A stretch of 64,000 nucleotides of DNA from Anthopleura xanthogrammica (GCA_964019055.1 OZ025210.1:3911047-3975046); one strand, 5' to 3'. Shown: positions 1 through 13,714, numbered from the stretch's first letter. Numbers and translations: made by a program. Notes: a model not told the origin generated them from the letters alone.

Positions 1-420
1 TTATGTCAATATGTATGTATAAACAAATATATGTGCGAAATATTGACTGTAGCTTAAAACATATGAATGTTTAAATAAATAATTTGAAAAAATCAAATTG
101 GTAAACATGACGTCACATCGATGAACAGTTGACAGAAAATATCAATCGATGTTAAAATAATAAATAACAAAGGATTCTAGAATATCGTGTGATAACATTG
201 CGAATAAATATATTCAATAAATTCCTATCGGAAAAAGCATAGATTTTTTAGAGACGAAAACTTAAGATAACAGACTCCCGTCTAAAACAGAAATTACATA
301 TTTTATGGGATTTCGATTCTGATAGCGCGAGCTTATGTCAATATATATATATAAACAAATATATGTGCGAAATATTGACTGTAGCTTAAAACATATGAAT
401 GTTTAAATAAATAATTTGAG
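1..420. repeat. 88-bp direct repeat (1-88 and 333-420)
   Basis: The sequence starting TTATGTCAATAT and ending AAATAATTTGA occurs twice in direct orientation, almost identical apart from a short AT-microsatellite difference, with about 245 bp between. This could be a pair of short terminal repeats or a local duplication; the left edge truncates the view. Confidence 0.85.
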
Positions 421-897
421 AGCTTTTAAGGTATACAAATGAAACACGATAAAAACGAAGATGGCTGCCTCAGAGATGCCGAAAAATGTCTAGAAAACCA
501 ACTTAGTGTTAAATTGCCAGGATTAAAAACCACTTTGGGTTGACATATCACAACCAAAGCGATGAGATTTGCTGCGGTATAGTAGAGAAATATCAAATGA
601 CTTGAAGATTTTCCTAATATTTCAGTAAGAAAATAACCGAAAATATAAGTAATGTTGATAACAGAAGTCAGCTAAAACCGAGAGGATCATTGCAAACTGA
701 AAATATTAAGAGTGTTCGTGGATAAGATTAACAGAGGTTCATCATACCTTTGACCAACAGTGTTTAGAGAAGCTATGGCTTTGGAAATCAGACGAAGGAA
801 TGGTAGGAATGAGAATTTTTGGAATTCCCCGAATGATTTATCAACATTCTTAGTGCTATTCTCTTAACGTTTCGATTAGGTCGAGAAGAAATGAAGC

Positions 898-1152
898 CTA
901 AAGGTGCGGTAATATGGGCAACAACTTCGTGCAACTTGCCGCGCAATATTCAGTTGCTTTGCATGTTACTCGTGTTATCACCCCGTGCAACAGCATCATT
1001 TTTTTGCGCGACTTTGTTGCAGAAGTAGAAGCTCTTTCTACTCTCTCCAACAATGAAAATTTCAGTGCTGCGCGCGGGGTGGTATCACGAGCAACTGCAA
1101 CTTGCAATGATGCTAAGTTGCACAATTTTTTGCTCGTATTTCTACACCTAAT
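898..1152. mobile_element. MITE family A, copy 1
   Basis: The ends are inverted: AAGGTGCGGTAATATG at the left, and CGTATTTCTACACCTAATAC at the right. The internal sequence GCAGAAGTAGAAGCTCTTTC is shared with the copy at 30117-30302. Open frames inside are incidental. Confidence 0.75.
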
Positions 1153-1244
1153 ACGCTTCCCAGACTACAGCGAGCCTACAATTCAAAATTTTGCGGAGCA
1201 GAAAATACATTGCTTTGTAACGGATATATTAATACACAGCCTGT

Positions 1245-1475
1245 CATTCCTGTGTTGAGATCATACAAAAAAATCTGTCGCGCGAGCAATGCATGATGGA
1301 CCACGATGGGTTAATTTTGCTCGACCATATCTTCACAAAATTGAAATCACCTATATTGTGTTTTTGTAAGGGCTTGGGCTTCCTGTGGTGACGTCACACA
1401 AACGTCTGTCGCGTGCGCAATGCATGATGGACCATCATCGGTCAATTTTGTTTGATGATATCTATACCCATGTCC
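1245..1475. repeat. Imperfect tandem duplication, about 135-bp unit
   Basis: CCTGTG...GTCGCG...GCAATGCATGATGGACCA and the following GGTTAATTTTG/GGTCAATTTTG recur at about 1247-1330 and 1382-1465 with the same order and spacing. Confidence 0.7.
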
Positions 1476-1705
1476 ACACAAAATCACCTATCAACTTATT
1501 TTTTCTATCTTATCTTTTAGAATTGTCAACTCTAATTTTCTCGTGACTGAATTGAAATTATTTCATTAAATCTGGCAAGAAAAGATAACTAATTTGTGGA
1601 AGTCCAGAGTACATCCGGCGATAAATGAAAGCGTTTTTTAGGAAAAGTAAACAATAAAATTAGAGCAAACTGAAGTATAATGAAGGACAAAAGATAGTAT
1701 CTCAC

Positions 1706-4700
1706 CTCTAAGAGAGCTTGCAATCTTTTATCTTCGAAGAATGTTTGAAGAAAATTCGTCTCGTTGTCCCTGGCACCTGTCAGGACTTTGATCTCCTCTA
1801 GTGAGTCAAGCAGTTGGCTGACAGCACCTGCGGGTGAAGAAATAAAGAATTGATCTCTACTGAAATCTTTAGGCTAACTTTAGGCTAACTTAAGCATTGG
1901 TTTTTCTGCCGGGGGGGGGGGGGGGGGAGGGTGTGAGGATGCGTTTGACTTAATTGCAATCGATTTAGAAACGTTCCTCTATTCCCCATTTGAATTAAGG
2001 CTTGCAAAACTCACTCCGTTTTCTTCAAATGAAAAATATATTTCTAAACCTTTTTCGTGCAAATTTTTATCCCCCTTTGAAAAACAAAGTAGACGTTTTT
2101 GCAATTCCCGTTTGAGTTTGAGCTTGCAAAATTTATTCTTTTTCTTTTTATCTGTCACCACAAGGATGCCAAAAATTGTCTTGAAACTCACATAATCATG
2201 GAGTGCGCTACGAATGTCACCAACTAAAATATATGCACCCCACGCCCCCTTTTATAAAAACCACCCGCCCCACCCCCCCCCCCCCCCCACGGGAAAAAGT
2301 ATGCAATCGGTACCATAAACTCAAGCTCAGTGCTTTTGACATTAACAATATGGTATTGAAGAAAGAAATCCAGAATATCTACAGAGAAAACCACTTCTTT
2401 CCCGTAACATTTCACTGTCTGCGCTCTTATCATGCATATTTGTTAAATTTTAATCACACTGGTGTCTAATCTGTTCGAACGTTTGAAGATATCTTGTTTA
2501 TCTACTTTGTTTCAAAGGTCATACATGTATTTGACCCGGGTTTTTTTTAGCTTGTTTAGTTCATTTATCTTTAATCACCAAGATCTAATTGCCCACGGTG
2601 AATAAATTTGCTCTTAATTGCTTCTTTATCAGAGCAGTGTGATTGGCTGGTGTGCATGTTCGTGCTTTTGATTGGTCCAGACGGAAAGCCATTTGAGAGT
2701 TTTGCTCCCCGTTTTTTTATAACGCGCGGCATTCCGTTGCAAACTATTTTGCGCGCTGGAAATTCACCCCGTCAAATGAAACAGCATCTTAACAATAGAA
2801 GAATTCTATCAAAACCAAAAGGTTTCTTAAACAATATGGCTTCCTTCCGTGCAAATACCGTAAGCGCGCAGAAAGAAACCCTTCAAATGCTAACATATGG
2901 CCAAATTAGACGACGGCTGAAACCGATCCATTTACCGTAAAAAAAAAATCTTCAAAATAATGACTTTGAGGTGTTACGAAACAAAAGCCCAGATTTTGTG
3001 TGAACGAAGAACGGCTGGTGGCGCTATAGCAGACTCTTAAATGGTTTGAACCAATCAAAAGCACGAATATGCAAGTCATCCAATCATAATGTTCATGGAA
3101 AACCATTTAAGTGCTGGTCTTAACACTCACTCGACCTGTTTCCTTAATAAGAGCGCTCAAAGAATCACGATAATGTGCTATTATATTTTTCTGGGAAGTT
3201 TACCAGGTGAAAGATTTTTGGAGAGTTTGAGAGCACACTCTTAATGCGAGCGGTCAGAAACTTGTAAAAATTGTTCCACCTAAATAAAACTACCGAGGAA
3301 AAAATGCAGGTGCAAAATAAATAGCCTAACTCCACCCTCTTTAGATGATGTGTTTTACACAGGGTACCCACCTGTGGCAGTCAAGTCATCTTCTTCACAT
3401 TCAAAAACGTCGTCGTCGCTCTGTTAAAACAAGAAACCAAACGAAATCTATTAATTATAAATCAAACCATTGAAAATGTTTAAACTAATGAGCTCGTCTA
3501 GACAAGGTGTTCACTTTTCTTTCATTAAAAAAATGAATGATAGGTAAATAGGTGTAAAGATGTTCGAGTTTTTCATTAAATAACTTGAAATTGAAGGACT
3601 GGAGTGTCATCTTTCGATGCATTGAATATTAAATTTGAAATTGAAATAATATGCTTCGCGAAATTTTACAATTTTTCTTTGGTAAAATTTAATTAGTATT
3701 CTCCTTTGCCTGTCTGGTTTACCCGTTTCCATAGAAACCCCCGCCACTGTTTTTTATAGAAACGAGGGAACGAAAAGCAGGTTTCGTATCAGCATTATCT
3801 ACTGTAACTTTAAAATGGCTTCCCTTCTCGACCAATGAAACAACGAGAAAACACGTTTTGTCCAATTAAACAGCTTAAAATGCTGTACAAATCATTCAAA
3901 TTCGCACTACAGGAATCCTTAATATTTTTGAGTGGTACGAAAGGAAATGTCTAGTAAACGAGTTAAACAATTGTTCTACTGACCTGAGTTCCAATAATGT
4001 CTCCATTAACGACTGAAAATACGAGACATTCGTGATTAATATCATCGTATAAGTGCATATAAAAACGAAATTCGTCGAATATGTTTTGACTAACTTTCGC
4101 AGCAAATAACAACAGCAATAATAGAATAAAGAATTACTAAGAAGATATTATTATTTAAAAGCAAAATTCACTTAAATACCTGGAAATTTTCGACTTGCAA
4201 CAGCAGCAAGAACCGCTCCCTGAAGAACAAAAAAGAATAGAAATTCAAAGATGTTTTTCATAAAAAACAACATTTAAGTGAATAAATAAATTGCTTAATG
4301 CCAACAAATTCCCGCTCCACAATTAATAAGATAAAACCTAGTGACTGAGAATTTTAGTATCAGATGTTTTTTGATGATAAAGTATAAAGATATTACTGGA
4401 TTTGAGTCTTCAGCAACCTGGATCGATTCCGCCATATTATTGTTGAATGAAGTCCGCCACAGATCAAAGGAAAGCTAAACTAACCGCAAACAGCACCAAA
4501 TGAATGAAACTTTAGGAGCTTTGCTATTGATCACATCTCTTGCATTCATCACTTGATGTCTAATTCCTATCATGCGCTTAAGTTGATTGTCTCATACGAT
4601 ATTCATAAGTGAAACTAAGGCAAATTATAACCGTAATGAGCCCAAAAAACAATTCAGTAAAAAATAGACGACACGAAAGAGAAATAATTTTTTTAGTACA

Positions 4701-7700
4701 CTGAAAGCCTAAGCTTGATTTAATTACAGGAACGTTTCAACAATGAGTAAATGACGGTGTTAGCTGTGGTTAACCGATATTCATATTCTTTCAGTGTTCT
4801 CACGATTATCATTTGCCCTAGTAATTCCCCAAAATGAATCCACACAAATATGTGAAGCGAAACATATGGTATTCAATCGAAATACACGCTTTTCGTTTCA
4901 ATAAATGGAGAATCCACTGAAAATAGGATTTTTTAGAAATACCTTTAGTTTGCGTCTGGCGTTGAATTTTTTCATTTCGTCGACACTGTCCTGAAGATGG
5001 TCTCGTCTAGGTATTTCTCTGCTCTGAATTAAAAAAATTGTAATATTTAAAAAAAGAATTTTTTGCTTTTGGGTATTAATAGCTACAGGAAAGAGATAAA
5101 AAAAAGTGAAACAAGCTCCGAGAGTCTGGAGAGCTGACGGAGAATGTTGAAGTGGAAAAATAAGCAAGAAATTTTAGAATACAATGAAGGGGGAAAACAG
5201 TTGGAAAATAGTTTTTTATAGCGAAAACACCTGGCTTTTTTTTGAATTAAAAGATGGTATTATAAAAGAGAGTACAAAAACTGTTTGTTTAGTTCACAAT
5301 ACAGCAGTCAGGTGAGATATGTTAGATTGGTGAAATCATTAATTTACTGTACACATCTTGATCTAGAGATAATTAGAATTTGGAGAAAATGAAAAATATT
5401 AATGTATACAAACTAAAAGCAATATTGATAATAATATGGTATTTGTATAATTTTTAAGACTAGTTACCAAAGGTTTTACTGATGTGATGGTGAACATTCA
5501 TCTTTGAGGGGGCAGTCAGTTTGGGGAAGTAAGGGGAGGGGTACCTCCATACAAGGTGGAGGGCACTTGAATGTGAACAAATCAAGGGAGAGATAGATGC
5601 AGGCATGATTGCTTAACAGGAGGAAGATTTGCCACAGGGTGACCACTTTACTCAAGGGATCCACTTACTCAAATACACAATGACACAGGGTGACTATTTA
5701 ATCAAAGGGGCACCACCCTCCCCAAGGGAATCCACTAGGCAGAGGGCACTTTTTGACACAGGGTTGACCAATTCATTCATCAGAGGACAAGTGGAACCAC
5801 TTGCCACAGGGTGACCACTTCATATAAAGTGATCCCATAGTGAGAGGTAGATTTATGAACTTAGGGTGACCACTTCATCCAGGGGCTACTCAACCCATGG
5901 ATGAGCACCTAATACAACAGGGCCCATGTGGTATGGTAGATGTTAATTAAAGGTCTGTAATGGTGCTGCAATTGTACATACTTTGAACCAAGGATGACTG
6001 AGTGCTTCTTCAGCAGTTACTCTCTGTGTTGGATCAGATCTTATCATCTGCAAACAGATCTCTTGTCCCTCTTCACTGATATGATCCCATTGCTTTGATC
6101 TCATCTGAAGAAAAAATATTCTATATAAATCAAGAAGCACTTTCTATGTTTATCCCCTCCCTCCACCAACCCCAGGACCAGTAATTCTAATATAATGGAC
6201 ATATTCTAATATAATTGAGATATTATGGACTTTATTGTAGCATTTCCAACAAGAGATTCCTAAATTCCAATGCTGATTTTTATGAAGGAAGAAAAAAAAA
6301 ACTCTCAGAAATACCCACAAAACACATGAGAAAATAAAGAAAATTTATTCACATGTAGCACAGAATATATCTCAAGGATATACTAGTATAATTATATATT
6401 AGTACATATCTATTTATCTATTGTTCTTACCAGAGGCTGTCCTCTATTAATTGACTCGTACACTTTTTCTCCTGTGCCATGGAATGGGAAATTCCCACCC
6501 AACAGAATGAACAAAATGACACCTGAAATAACAAAAACAATGAAGATAACTTAATCCTGCTGGATATCCCAGACTTCATATTATCTCAAACTTGAAGCTG
6601 AGGTCTGTGGACTTAACTCACTACAATTTAGCCCTGGATATCTTGAACTTCATTATTTTATCATGTTTCCCTGGTCCCCAGTAGGTTCATAAGATAATGG
6701 GACACAATGGCAGATCCAGGAATTTGTTGAGGGGGTCCATACAAAATTTACATGGGGTCTGGACCCCCCTGACCCTCCCCCTGGATCCACCCTTGGGACA
6801 CCACTGTGCATCACTGAAGGTGTGGACGATAATGAAACAAGTATTAAACAGTACATACCACATCCCCAGATATCTACAGGTTTGCCATATGGTTGTCTTT
6901 GAATCACTTCTGGTGACATAAAATGTGGAGTCCCAAGACGACCTGCATATTGAAAAGACAAACCTAACTCAGTCTTGAACTACTCTGAACTACTCTCTTT
7001 TACTCCAATGATTCAAGCAAAATTTGATTTGAAAAATCAGGCCAATATGAGAAAATATGTTACAGTGCTACAGATTTTGTCGAATCAGGATTGAATCAGG
7101 CTCTAAGCTACATGCATGATTTGCTTCCCGGTGTCAGGACGATGAGTAGGGCTGACAAATCGCAATGCGTATTTCCTGCTTTGTTGCCTTCTTACCAACA
7201 CAGGAACTGTGTAGTTACCTAGATAAACACTTTGTTTCAGATATTTATTTTACAATCCCAGTAAACAAGTAAAATCAAAGATTTTAATTACCACTTGCGA
7301 TGTATCCTTCAGGAGGGAGTTCCACAGCAACACCAAAATCAGCAACTTTTAACGGAGCAGAATTATCTTTACTTGCGAGGAGAAGATTATGGGGCTGAAG
7401 GGGGAAAAAGGTTAGTCTTTGATATAGCAGGGTATTTTTTAGTGGGGGAGGCGCTGAAATCCAGGGGGTATAGGGAATGAAGGGGACAAAAAGGGTGGTG
7501 CATTCACCTCTCACCTCTGGGGTCTTCGGGTTTAATTCCCAGACATGATATCACATGTGAGTAGAGTTTGATAGGTTTCTCCCTTGATTTGAGGGTTTTT
7601 CCACAGGTTCTCCAGTTTTCCTACCTCTGCAAAACCTAACAAGCTAAATCCCAATTCCATCTGGATTTAGCAATGCCCTGGCTTTGGCCAGGGCTCCCAG

Positions 7701-10700
7701 AAGATGTTTCAGGGTATCAATAAAATCTAAAGGGGATATTGTTAATACGAACCTTAAGATCTCGATGGATAATTCCTCTTTCATGACAAAATGACACAGC
7801 TTCAAGAACTTGTCTCATGTAATGGCTATACAAAGAAATACAATGCAAAATCATTGATGAGTACTGACTTATAACTATATTCAGGGCTTGAAATAACAGC
7901 TGGTCTGGTCGCCAGGAAACCGTCGCCAGTCATGATGACTGGCCAAATTAGTTTTAGGTTCGTCATACCCCATTTCTGGCTCAAAGTTACTGGTCAAAAT
8001 GACTGGCAAGGGAAAAATTTGACTGGCAAACTCCAATTCTGGCCAGACATGGTCAATTGACTGGCTGTTATATCAAGCCACAATAATTGAAGTTTAATAT
8101 CAAACTATATATAGCTTAAATATATTATCAATGAAACAAAGAATCATATCACTGTACCTTGCTACAGCCTCACTGAACACAAACCCAGCATTAACTCTGT
8201 TCACAATTTCAAAGCAAAGATCTGAACCATCCAAACTGCAATACGATGCAAATAATTAGCCATAGATAAAGACGAGTCTATACTTACAAGAGGTTATTGC
8301 AAGAGTTCCAGTATGAAATAGGAGTTGTTATCAACTCTGCCATACAATAGGCACATCAAAATACAATACGGTAGGAATTTTTGGACAAGAATATGTTCAC
8401 ATATTTGATCTTTAATATGCAAATCACTGTTTACATGTTCTCCTTATTAACATATAAATTGAATTTCAAGATAAAAACAATTAACAAAGACCATAAATCA
8501 AAAGAGGGTTTCCTATTTACTAATCTCTGAAAATCTGGTAGTGATATATTTTGAACACTGAAAGTATGCATTTCCTAATGGAAACATATACATGTGGGTG
8601 GGGTCTTAGGTGGCAAGAGTTGCTTCCCAGCTAATAAATACATTTCTCATAAAATTTTATAACATTGAAGTTAATTTATCAAAGTGTATCAATTAAGCCA
8701 AATGCTTTGAAAGTCTGAGCAGTCATTAAAATCTTTTTTTATATATTTTCTTGTTTTATATATAGCTTTAAGTTTGCTTTATGCTAATGAAGCAAAATGT
8801 AAGCAGTTGCATCACTGGAGATCAGCCTATCTAATACAGTATGTTTATTAGACTAGTTTATAATCACAGTTGGGGAGGGTCATAAAGTCTATATTAAATT
8901 CTATACATCTGAAATGAAACTGATCTCTACTAATGTACATATATTAAACCATATACTTTCACGATTTCATTGGCAAGCAAGGACAGTAGTTGATACACTG
9001 TACGTCTAAATATATTAAGTATGGTAGCTAAACACATGCAACATGAATATGTACAGACGTCAAGCTGTATATACAATATGTTATGTAAATAAACATGTAA
9101 CTAGGCTCTACTGATGTACTGATGTTCTACATTGATTACAAGTCAAAGGGCACTAAATAAGTGCTGCTTAAAGTATAAGACAACTTCGAGAATGGTGTAA
9201 ACACATTTAGCATATATTTTTGAAACGTTATTATTTTTGAATATATTTTGTAGAGATATGATTTTTCTAGAAATTTTAGAAAATATTACAAAAACAATGC
9301 CTTCTTTGACATATTTTTCACTACCAGCATATCAATTATTCATACTATAGATATTTCTTGGTGGTACTGTAAATCCCTTTGTTATTCCTGAAGTTTTAGT
9401 TATGGTCGTAAAGCAATAACAACCAGGTTAGAATTTCAACTTTTTGGACAAGATAAATTTATCTTGTGCATTGAGCAGCTACAAATTAAATGGATTGAAT
9501 GCAAATGCAAAGACTTTGTTTTTCTTTGCATTTCATGATTATTTTCTAAAAAGAGAACTAGTTAGAAAATGTGAGTTCAATTTCTTTTCACTTGATATTT
9601 GTAATTTTCAACTCGTATTTAGCCAATTATCTTGTGGGAACTTTGAACCCTGAACAAACATACTCAGAAACACTAACCAACAAGGGTTTGAAAGTTTCTC
9701 TGAGGACTTGAGTCCTGTGAGCTAGGTAATGGTAATGGACCTACATGTAATCCACTTAGGCATAATGATTGAAATCCCATTTCAGATCATATATCATTCT
9801 CTTGAGAATAAGATTCTCTGTTTGAGTTGTATCCATATTCATGTGTCTTCTGATCTGATGCATAACAATTAAACAAAGAAATGATACTCTAGGGAATGAC
9901 ATGTGGAATGAAATGGGTAAACGGTGGATTAGGTATATTCTAGAGCTAGTGTACTGGTACTTACTACTCAAAAACCATATAGACAAATCCATCCATGGAA
10001 TAGCCACCAATTAATTCCACTAAAACAATAAAAACAACATGCTGTTAAAATTATCAGCATTTTTGTGGCATTTCAGGTGATTATCGCAGACCACAAAATA
10101 TGACACCATAAGAGAAGAGTCAATAGGGGAGAAAACATGAAAAAACTTGTCTTTTGATATCTGCAGGAAATTGAAATCCCTCAAACTATACTGATAGCCC
10201 AAAGGTATTTTCAAAATATTCTTGAAATAATTTATTCATTTATTCCATCAAATTATATGGATAATAAATGTTTTGCAGTTAAAAGTGATTCAATGAAAAA
10301 CTGACAAGAAAAGGAGTGAAAATCTTGGAGTTAACAGGATGAATATATGGACCTGTGATCTTATCTAACAACATATATTTCAACACTTCAGTGAATTTTT
10401 GAAGTGTAATACTGTAGCTGCGGTAAAAGCAATCCTTGGACAAACATTCAAAACCATATCTTCTATGGCCAGAATTGCTACTCAAGACCAAAAAGTTCAA
10501 GTACATTCTTACGGGTGTGGCGAAAGCTAAATATATTTCGAAGTTATTCTCGTACCCCAGAAGTTTCATCAATTGTGATGTTATACAATAAAATTAATGA
10601 ACTTTAGAAAACCAATTTTTGAGTCATAAATAGTTAATGCTTTAAGACATTCATGATTCAGATCTTAATATCAGGGGAATTATATCTGTGTGGAGTATGG

Positions 10701-12047
10701 ATAGCCTGAAGGGTCAAAACACAAATATCTTGTGAAAACGTATTGTGCAATGTGGAGTGGATGTCTGGAAGATGAATGATTTTTATCTAATAGGAGAGAA
10801 AAATAAAGTATTGGGAGGGCCATTATTGTAAGCACTTTTGCAAGTCAAATTGGGTCTTTGTTAGAATGAATGAATGGATAATATAGTTATTGAGATGTTC
10901 GCATCACGTGTGGAATTATAAAACCGTGTCCAACGTGTTTGGGTTTTATTACTACAAGGGAAGTAACGATATCGGTTGTAAACATGCTTTGCAAAACACA
11001 AGTTTGGTAACTTTAGAAAATATTTTTTATCCATGTAGATTAAAAAACTAAAGCTTCACAGAACTGGGTTAATTGTTGACGGGAACGATTTTAAGGTTCT
11101 GAAATACAAGACCACTTATTTATGAAATATTGCACCGTGTATATGACCCTTCAGAGTATTAGAGAAAAACAAAAACCTACCTATATGTTGGTGTTTCAAT
11201 TTCTGACAAATCCTTGCCTCTCGATGGAGATCTAAGTTAGATGTCAAAACAATAAGAAAAGTTAGGATAGTAAGGATTCTCCCTCGGTTTATAGCGCGCA
11301 AATTCTAAAATAGCAAACAGCTGTTGAAGATGAGGGATTGAATTCTTCCATACATTAATTTGCCTTTGCTGTGTGAAACAATAAATCTACACGCGAGTTG
11401 GATTTTTCAACACCGCTCTGCTCTCTGCTACATAAACAAACTAAAACAAAGGCAGCTTATCTTCTGTGTTAGGGATCTTAGACTAAGAATATCAAGGGAT
11501 CGATGTTGAAGGAAGGACAAGAAGATTTTCTCCGCACCAAACGATTAAAAACTTGATTCGAAATGTTGTAATTACATGCGCGTACATTGAAAACAATTTT
11601 GATCGATCCTAAAATATCGGAACTACCATCTCGAAAATACATAATAACCAGAGGTAAAGAATACTATTCATCCCTTCAGATTTGGTTACATTAAATGGTT
11701 TTTCTTCAAAAAAACTCAAAACGTGTAGGTTGGATACTCGAGGCAGGGAGTCCGCATTTCAGGCAGGTTTTTTTTACTATTGTTTTTTATCCGAATTTCA
11801 TCCTTCCGATTATAGAACCGTACCACAAAACAGTTACCGTTAGGTAGTAAACGTATATTCGTTTGTCTTTTACCATCATTTAGATGTGTTTTAGCTGATT
11901 TGACAGTTTTATTTAAGCCGTGTTTGATTTTTACCTGATTCGGTTAGACCGCACGACGAAGTCATTTTGCCTACATCTACTATCTTCACAGCACAAACTT
12001 TGTTTGTTTTCTTGTCTATACATCGCTTTATCACACTGAAAGTGCCC
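1706..12047 (-). CDS. CASK: CASK, MAGUK-family scaffold kinase (partial: kinase domain to start of L27)
   Basis: Exons on the minus strand, in transcription order: 11935-12047, 11181-11231, 9965-10019, 8158-8235, 7753-7825, 7291-7395, 6859-6942, 6431-6522, 5982-6104, 4943-5023, 4180-4219, 3984-4012, 3372-3420, 1706-1827. The frame is continuous across them. Translation follows [13 protein letters not shown] (glycine loop), AVKIVDV (beta-3 Lys), [14 protein letters not shown] (alpha-C Glu), HRDLKPHN catalytic loop, [37 protein letters not shown], then [20 protein letters not shown] (calmodulin-binding segment), an acidic linker and [12 protein letters not shown] of the first L27 domain. CASK couples neurexin/syndecan tails to Lin7/Mint and signals at cell junctions and synapses. 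The rest of L27, PDZ, SH3 and guanylate kinase should lie left of the window. The start-codon exon (about 30 residues before the glycine loop) was not found. Unlike vertebrate CASK, the catalytic Asn and DFG Asp are present. Confidence 0.95.
2628..3105. mobile_element. Inverted-repeat element in CASK intron
   Basis: The left arm near 2640-2700 (GATTGGCTGGTGTGCATGTT, CGTGCTTTTGATTGGT) is matched in inverse by the right arm near 3030-3095 (ACCAATCAAAAGCACGAATA, TGCAAGTCATCCAATC). There is about 330 bp of unrelated centre. Confidence 0.65.
5600..5930. repeat. Degenerate tandem repeat with ACAGGGTGACCACTT motif
   Basis: The phrase CACAGGGTGACCACTT or a variant recurs at about 5632, 5684, 5757, 5803 and 5860, each followed by an A/T-rich or GGGATCCAC segment. 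Spacing is irregular (50-75 bp), consistent with a decayed minisatellite. Confidence 0.6.
6706..6797. mobile_element. Short MITE with GGATCCAGG-type ends
   Basis: GGCAGATCCAGGAATTTG at the left pairs with CCCCCTGGATCCACCC at the right, with inner GGGGGTCC and GGACCCCCC also inverted. Related ends occur at 14822-15025, 19198-19431, 55361 and 59310-59455. Confidence 0.6.
7483..7750 (+). mobile_element. tRNA-derived SINE family 1, copy 1
   Basis: The head GGTGGTGCATTCACCTCTC and GGGTTTAATTCCC resemble tRNA A and B boxes. The body (CAAAACCTAACAAGCTAAATC, TGTTTCAGGGTATCAATAA) is shared with copies at 25105-25345 and 25975-26180. There is no coding capacity. Confidence 0.65.
7884..8086. mobile_element. 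GGGCTTGAAATAA inverted-end element, intact copy
   Basis: It starts CAGGGCTTGAAATAACAGC and ends GCTGTTATATCAAGCC. Inside are many ACTGGCCA/TGACTGGC words. Relatives are at 29915-30058 and 48152-49152. Confidence 0.65.
8236..9964. other. Long CASK intron
   Basis: No exon or clear RNA gene was seen. AT-rich sequence with a MITE in its upstream part (9750-9935). Confidence 0.5.
9750..9935. mobile_element. MITE family B, copy 1
   Basis: TCATTCTCTTGAGAATAAGA on the left pairs with AAGAAATGATACTCTAGGGA on the right; outer parts GAAATCCCATTTCA and TGAAATGGG also pair. Matches copies at 60190-60232, 61545-61690 and 63235-63485. Confidence 0.7.
10020..11180. other. CASK intron without other features
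   Basis: No splice-compatible coding segment or repeat structure was recognised on either strand. Confidence 0.5.
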
Positions 12048-13714
12048 CTGAAAGATAACCAAACACAGCACCAAACTGTAAATCCCTTGAATCAGCACAA
12101 CTTAAGCTTGTGATGAAAACAAGAATGACAAAAGTCTGTGGTGTCGTCCACAAATAGGCCACAATCTTGTCCTGCCTTACTTTCCAATCTGCTCTTGCAG
12201 GTCGAATCTGGGAGGAAATCCTTTCTCCATGGTTCAGTTGTTCGCTTGAGTGAGACAAAAAGAAGGTAAAGCGTCTATCTCTTGGTCATTTTTGGTAGGA
12301 AGAAGGCTAAACTTGTTTTAAAAATAAGAAAAAGTCACTCAAGAATACAAACACTGTGTGTGAGTCTGAGCCGAACTTGAGTATCGATAGTGATAAAGGA
12401 CTGGGTCATAATTAGTGCCACCCCTCCCTCGGGCTGAGTCGCGCACTGAAAAAAAGATTTTTTTCATGAATTTAAAAATGACGCTTTTTATTCCCAATTA
12501 ATACTTTAAACAAAAATAGTTATACCAACCTCTTCCACGCTCTTAAAATGCTAGAGATTTAAGGCATCAACCACTCATAAAAGAAGAGCATTCTAAAAAA
12601 ACGCGAGGCAAAAAAACGCGCAATCTCATCTGAAGGCAATATTGGCTTTCAGTCGCTTGTTCTTCCGAAATAAAATTCTTTCTTCGTTATTGACCGAAAC
12701 GATTCCAAATAACTATTTTCTCTTGTACAAAAATATGGAAATATATTCTTACTACACAATCAGCCATGTTTTCTTTTCGTTTTTCAACATTTTTGTTCAC
12801 ACGTTGAAAAGATGTCAAAAAGAGGTTGGTTGGTGATGTAATATGCTTACCGTTAATCATCTTTCTTTCATCATAAGGTAGTTTTAAATTGATTTATCTC
12901 CTGTCGAAAAGTAGATTGTACATCTTGCTATGATTTCAGAGGCTGGTTTATAGGTTAAACACCAAGGTTTTTTTTTCGGTGAAACTAGAGTGGCCGGGCT
13001 GTGTTGGGCGCCGAGACCCGTGATAACCAGGGACTGAGATGTTAGAAGCATACCAAGTTCAAAATTCATTTCCTTAAGGTGAATGCCACCATCTACTATC
13101 CCCTATCTCTACCCAAGGTCGTTTTATACTATACTTTCTCTTAAATCTGTTTACTTCGCGATCAAGGTCTAGATCTCCTTTTCTATGCACAAAAATCAGT
13201 GCCCCTCATAAATTCAGTTGCACCACTGTGGTCATTGTATTAATGCCGGATGTCCGCCAGCGGCATCTACTGACCCATGACACGATAAGGAGCTTAAGAA
13301 TGTCATACCTAATTTATAGGGATTTATAAGTTAATATTTGTATGACTGCCTTGGGAAAGGAAAAGAATACGAAGATCAAAGTAAAACACCCCTCTCTAAG
13401 TCTTCCTTCCGCGGCATTAAAGACCTAGAGCAAAGAAAAGAGGAAAACGTCACCCTCCCCTATCTTCCTTCTTTCCTTCCCTTCTCCTTCCCTCCTTCAT
13501 TTCTTCCCTTCCCGTCCTCTCCCATCCTTTAATGGTTTTTTTAATGGGTTTCCTGTGGTGTGATCACCGATCGGTTTGATTGGCTAGATACAGTCACGTG
13601 ATAAATAGTTGACCGCCATTTTTGAAAATCGCTGTTTTGTTTTGGTCAAAATTTCTTTCCTCTTCGTCCTTCAATAACAAAACATATCTTCCACCCTGAG
13701 AAACATAATATATC
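12048..13714. other. CASK first intron / CASK-PROSER3 intergenic region
   Basis: The missing CASK start exon should be here or further right, but no segment translating to the conserved N-terminus was found. A CT-rich tract lies at 13450-13530. 13560-13700 resembles a TATA-less 5'UTR/promoter of the plus-strand gene. Confidence 0.5.

Larger units (their letters stand above)
1..1705. other. Intergenic/intronic stretch left of the L27 exon
   Basis: No exon was found. The stretch should be a CASK intron if CASK continues to the left. It holds an 88-bp direct repeat, a MITE at 898-1152 and an imperfect tandem repeat at 1245-1475. Confidence 0.6.

Noticed and set aside
914..1258. 114-residue open frame on the plus strand
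   Set aside because: It lies across a MITE with inverted ends, has no family features, and the homologous copy at 30117-30302 does not keep the frame.
12847..12882. Open minus-strand segment ending at a GTAAGC donor as CASK exon 1
   Set aside because: Its translation (LPYDERKMIN) does not resemble the CASK N-terminus and gives no start codon in the right context.
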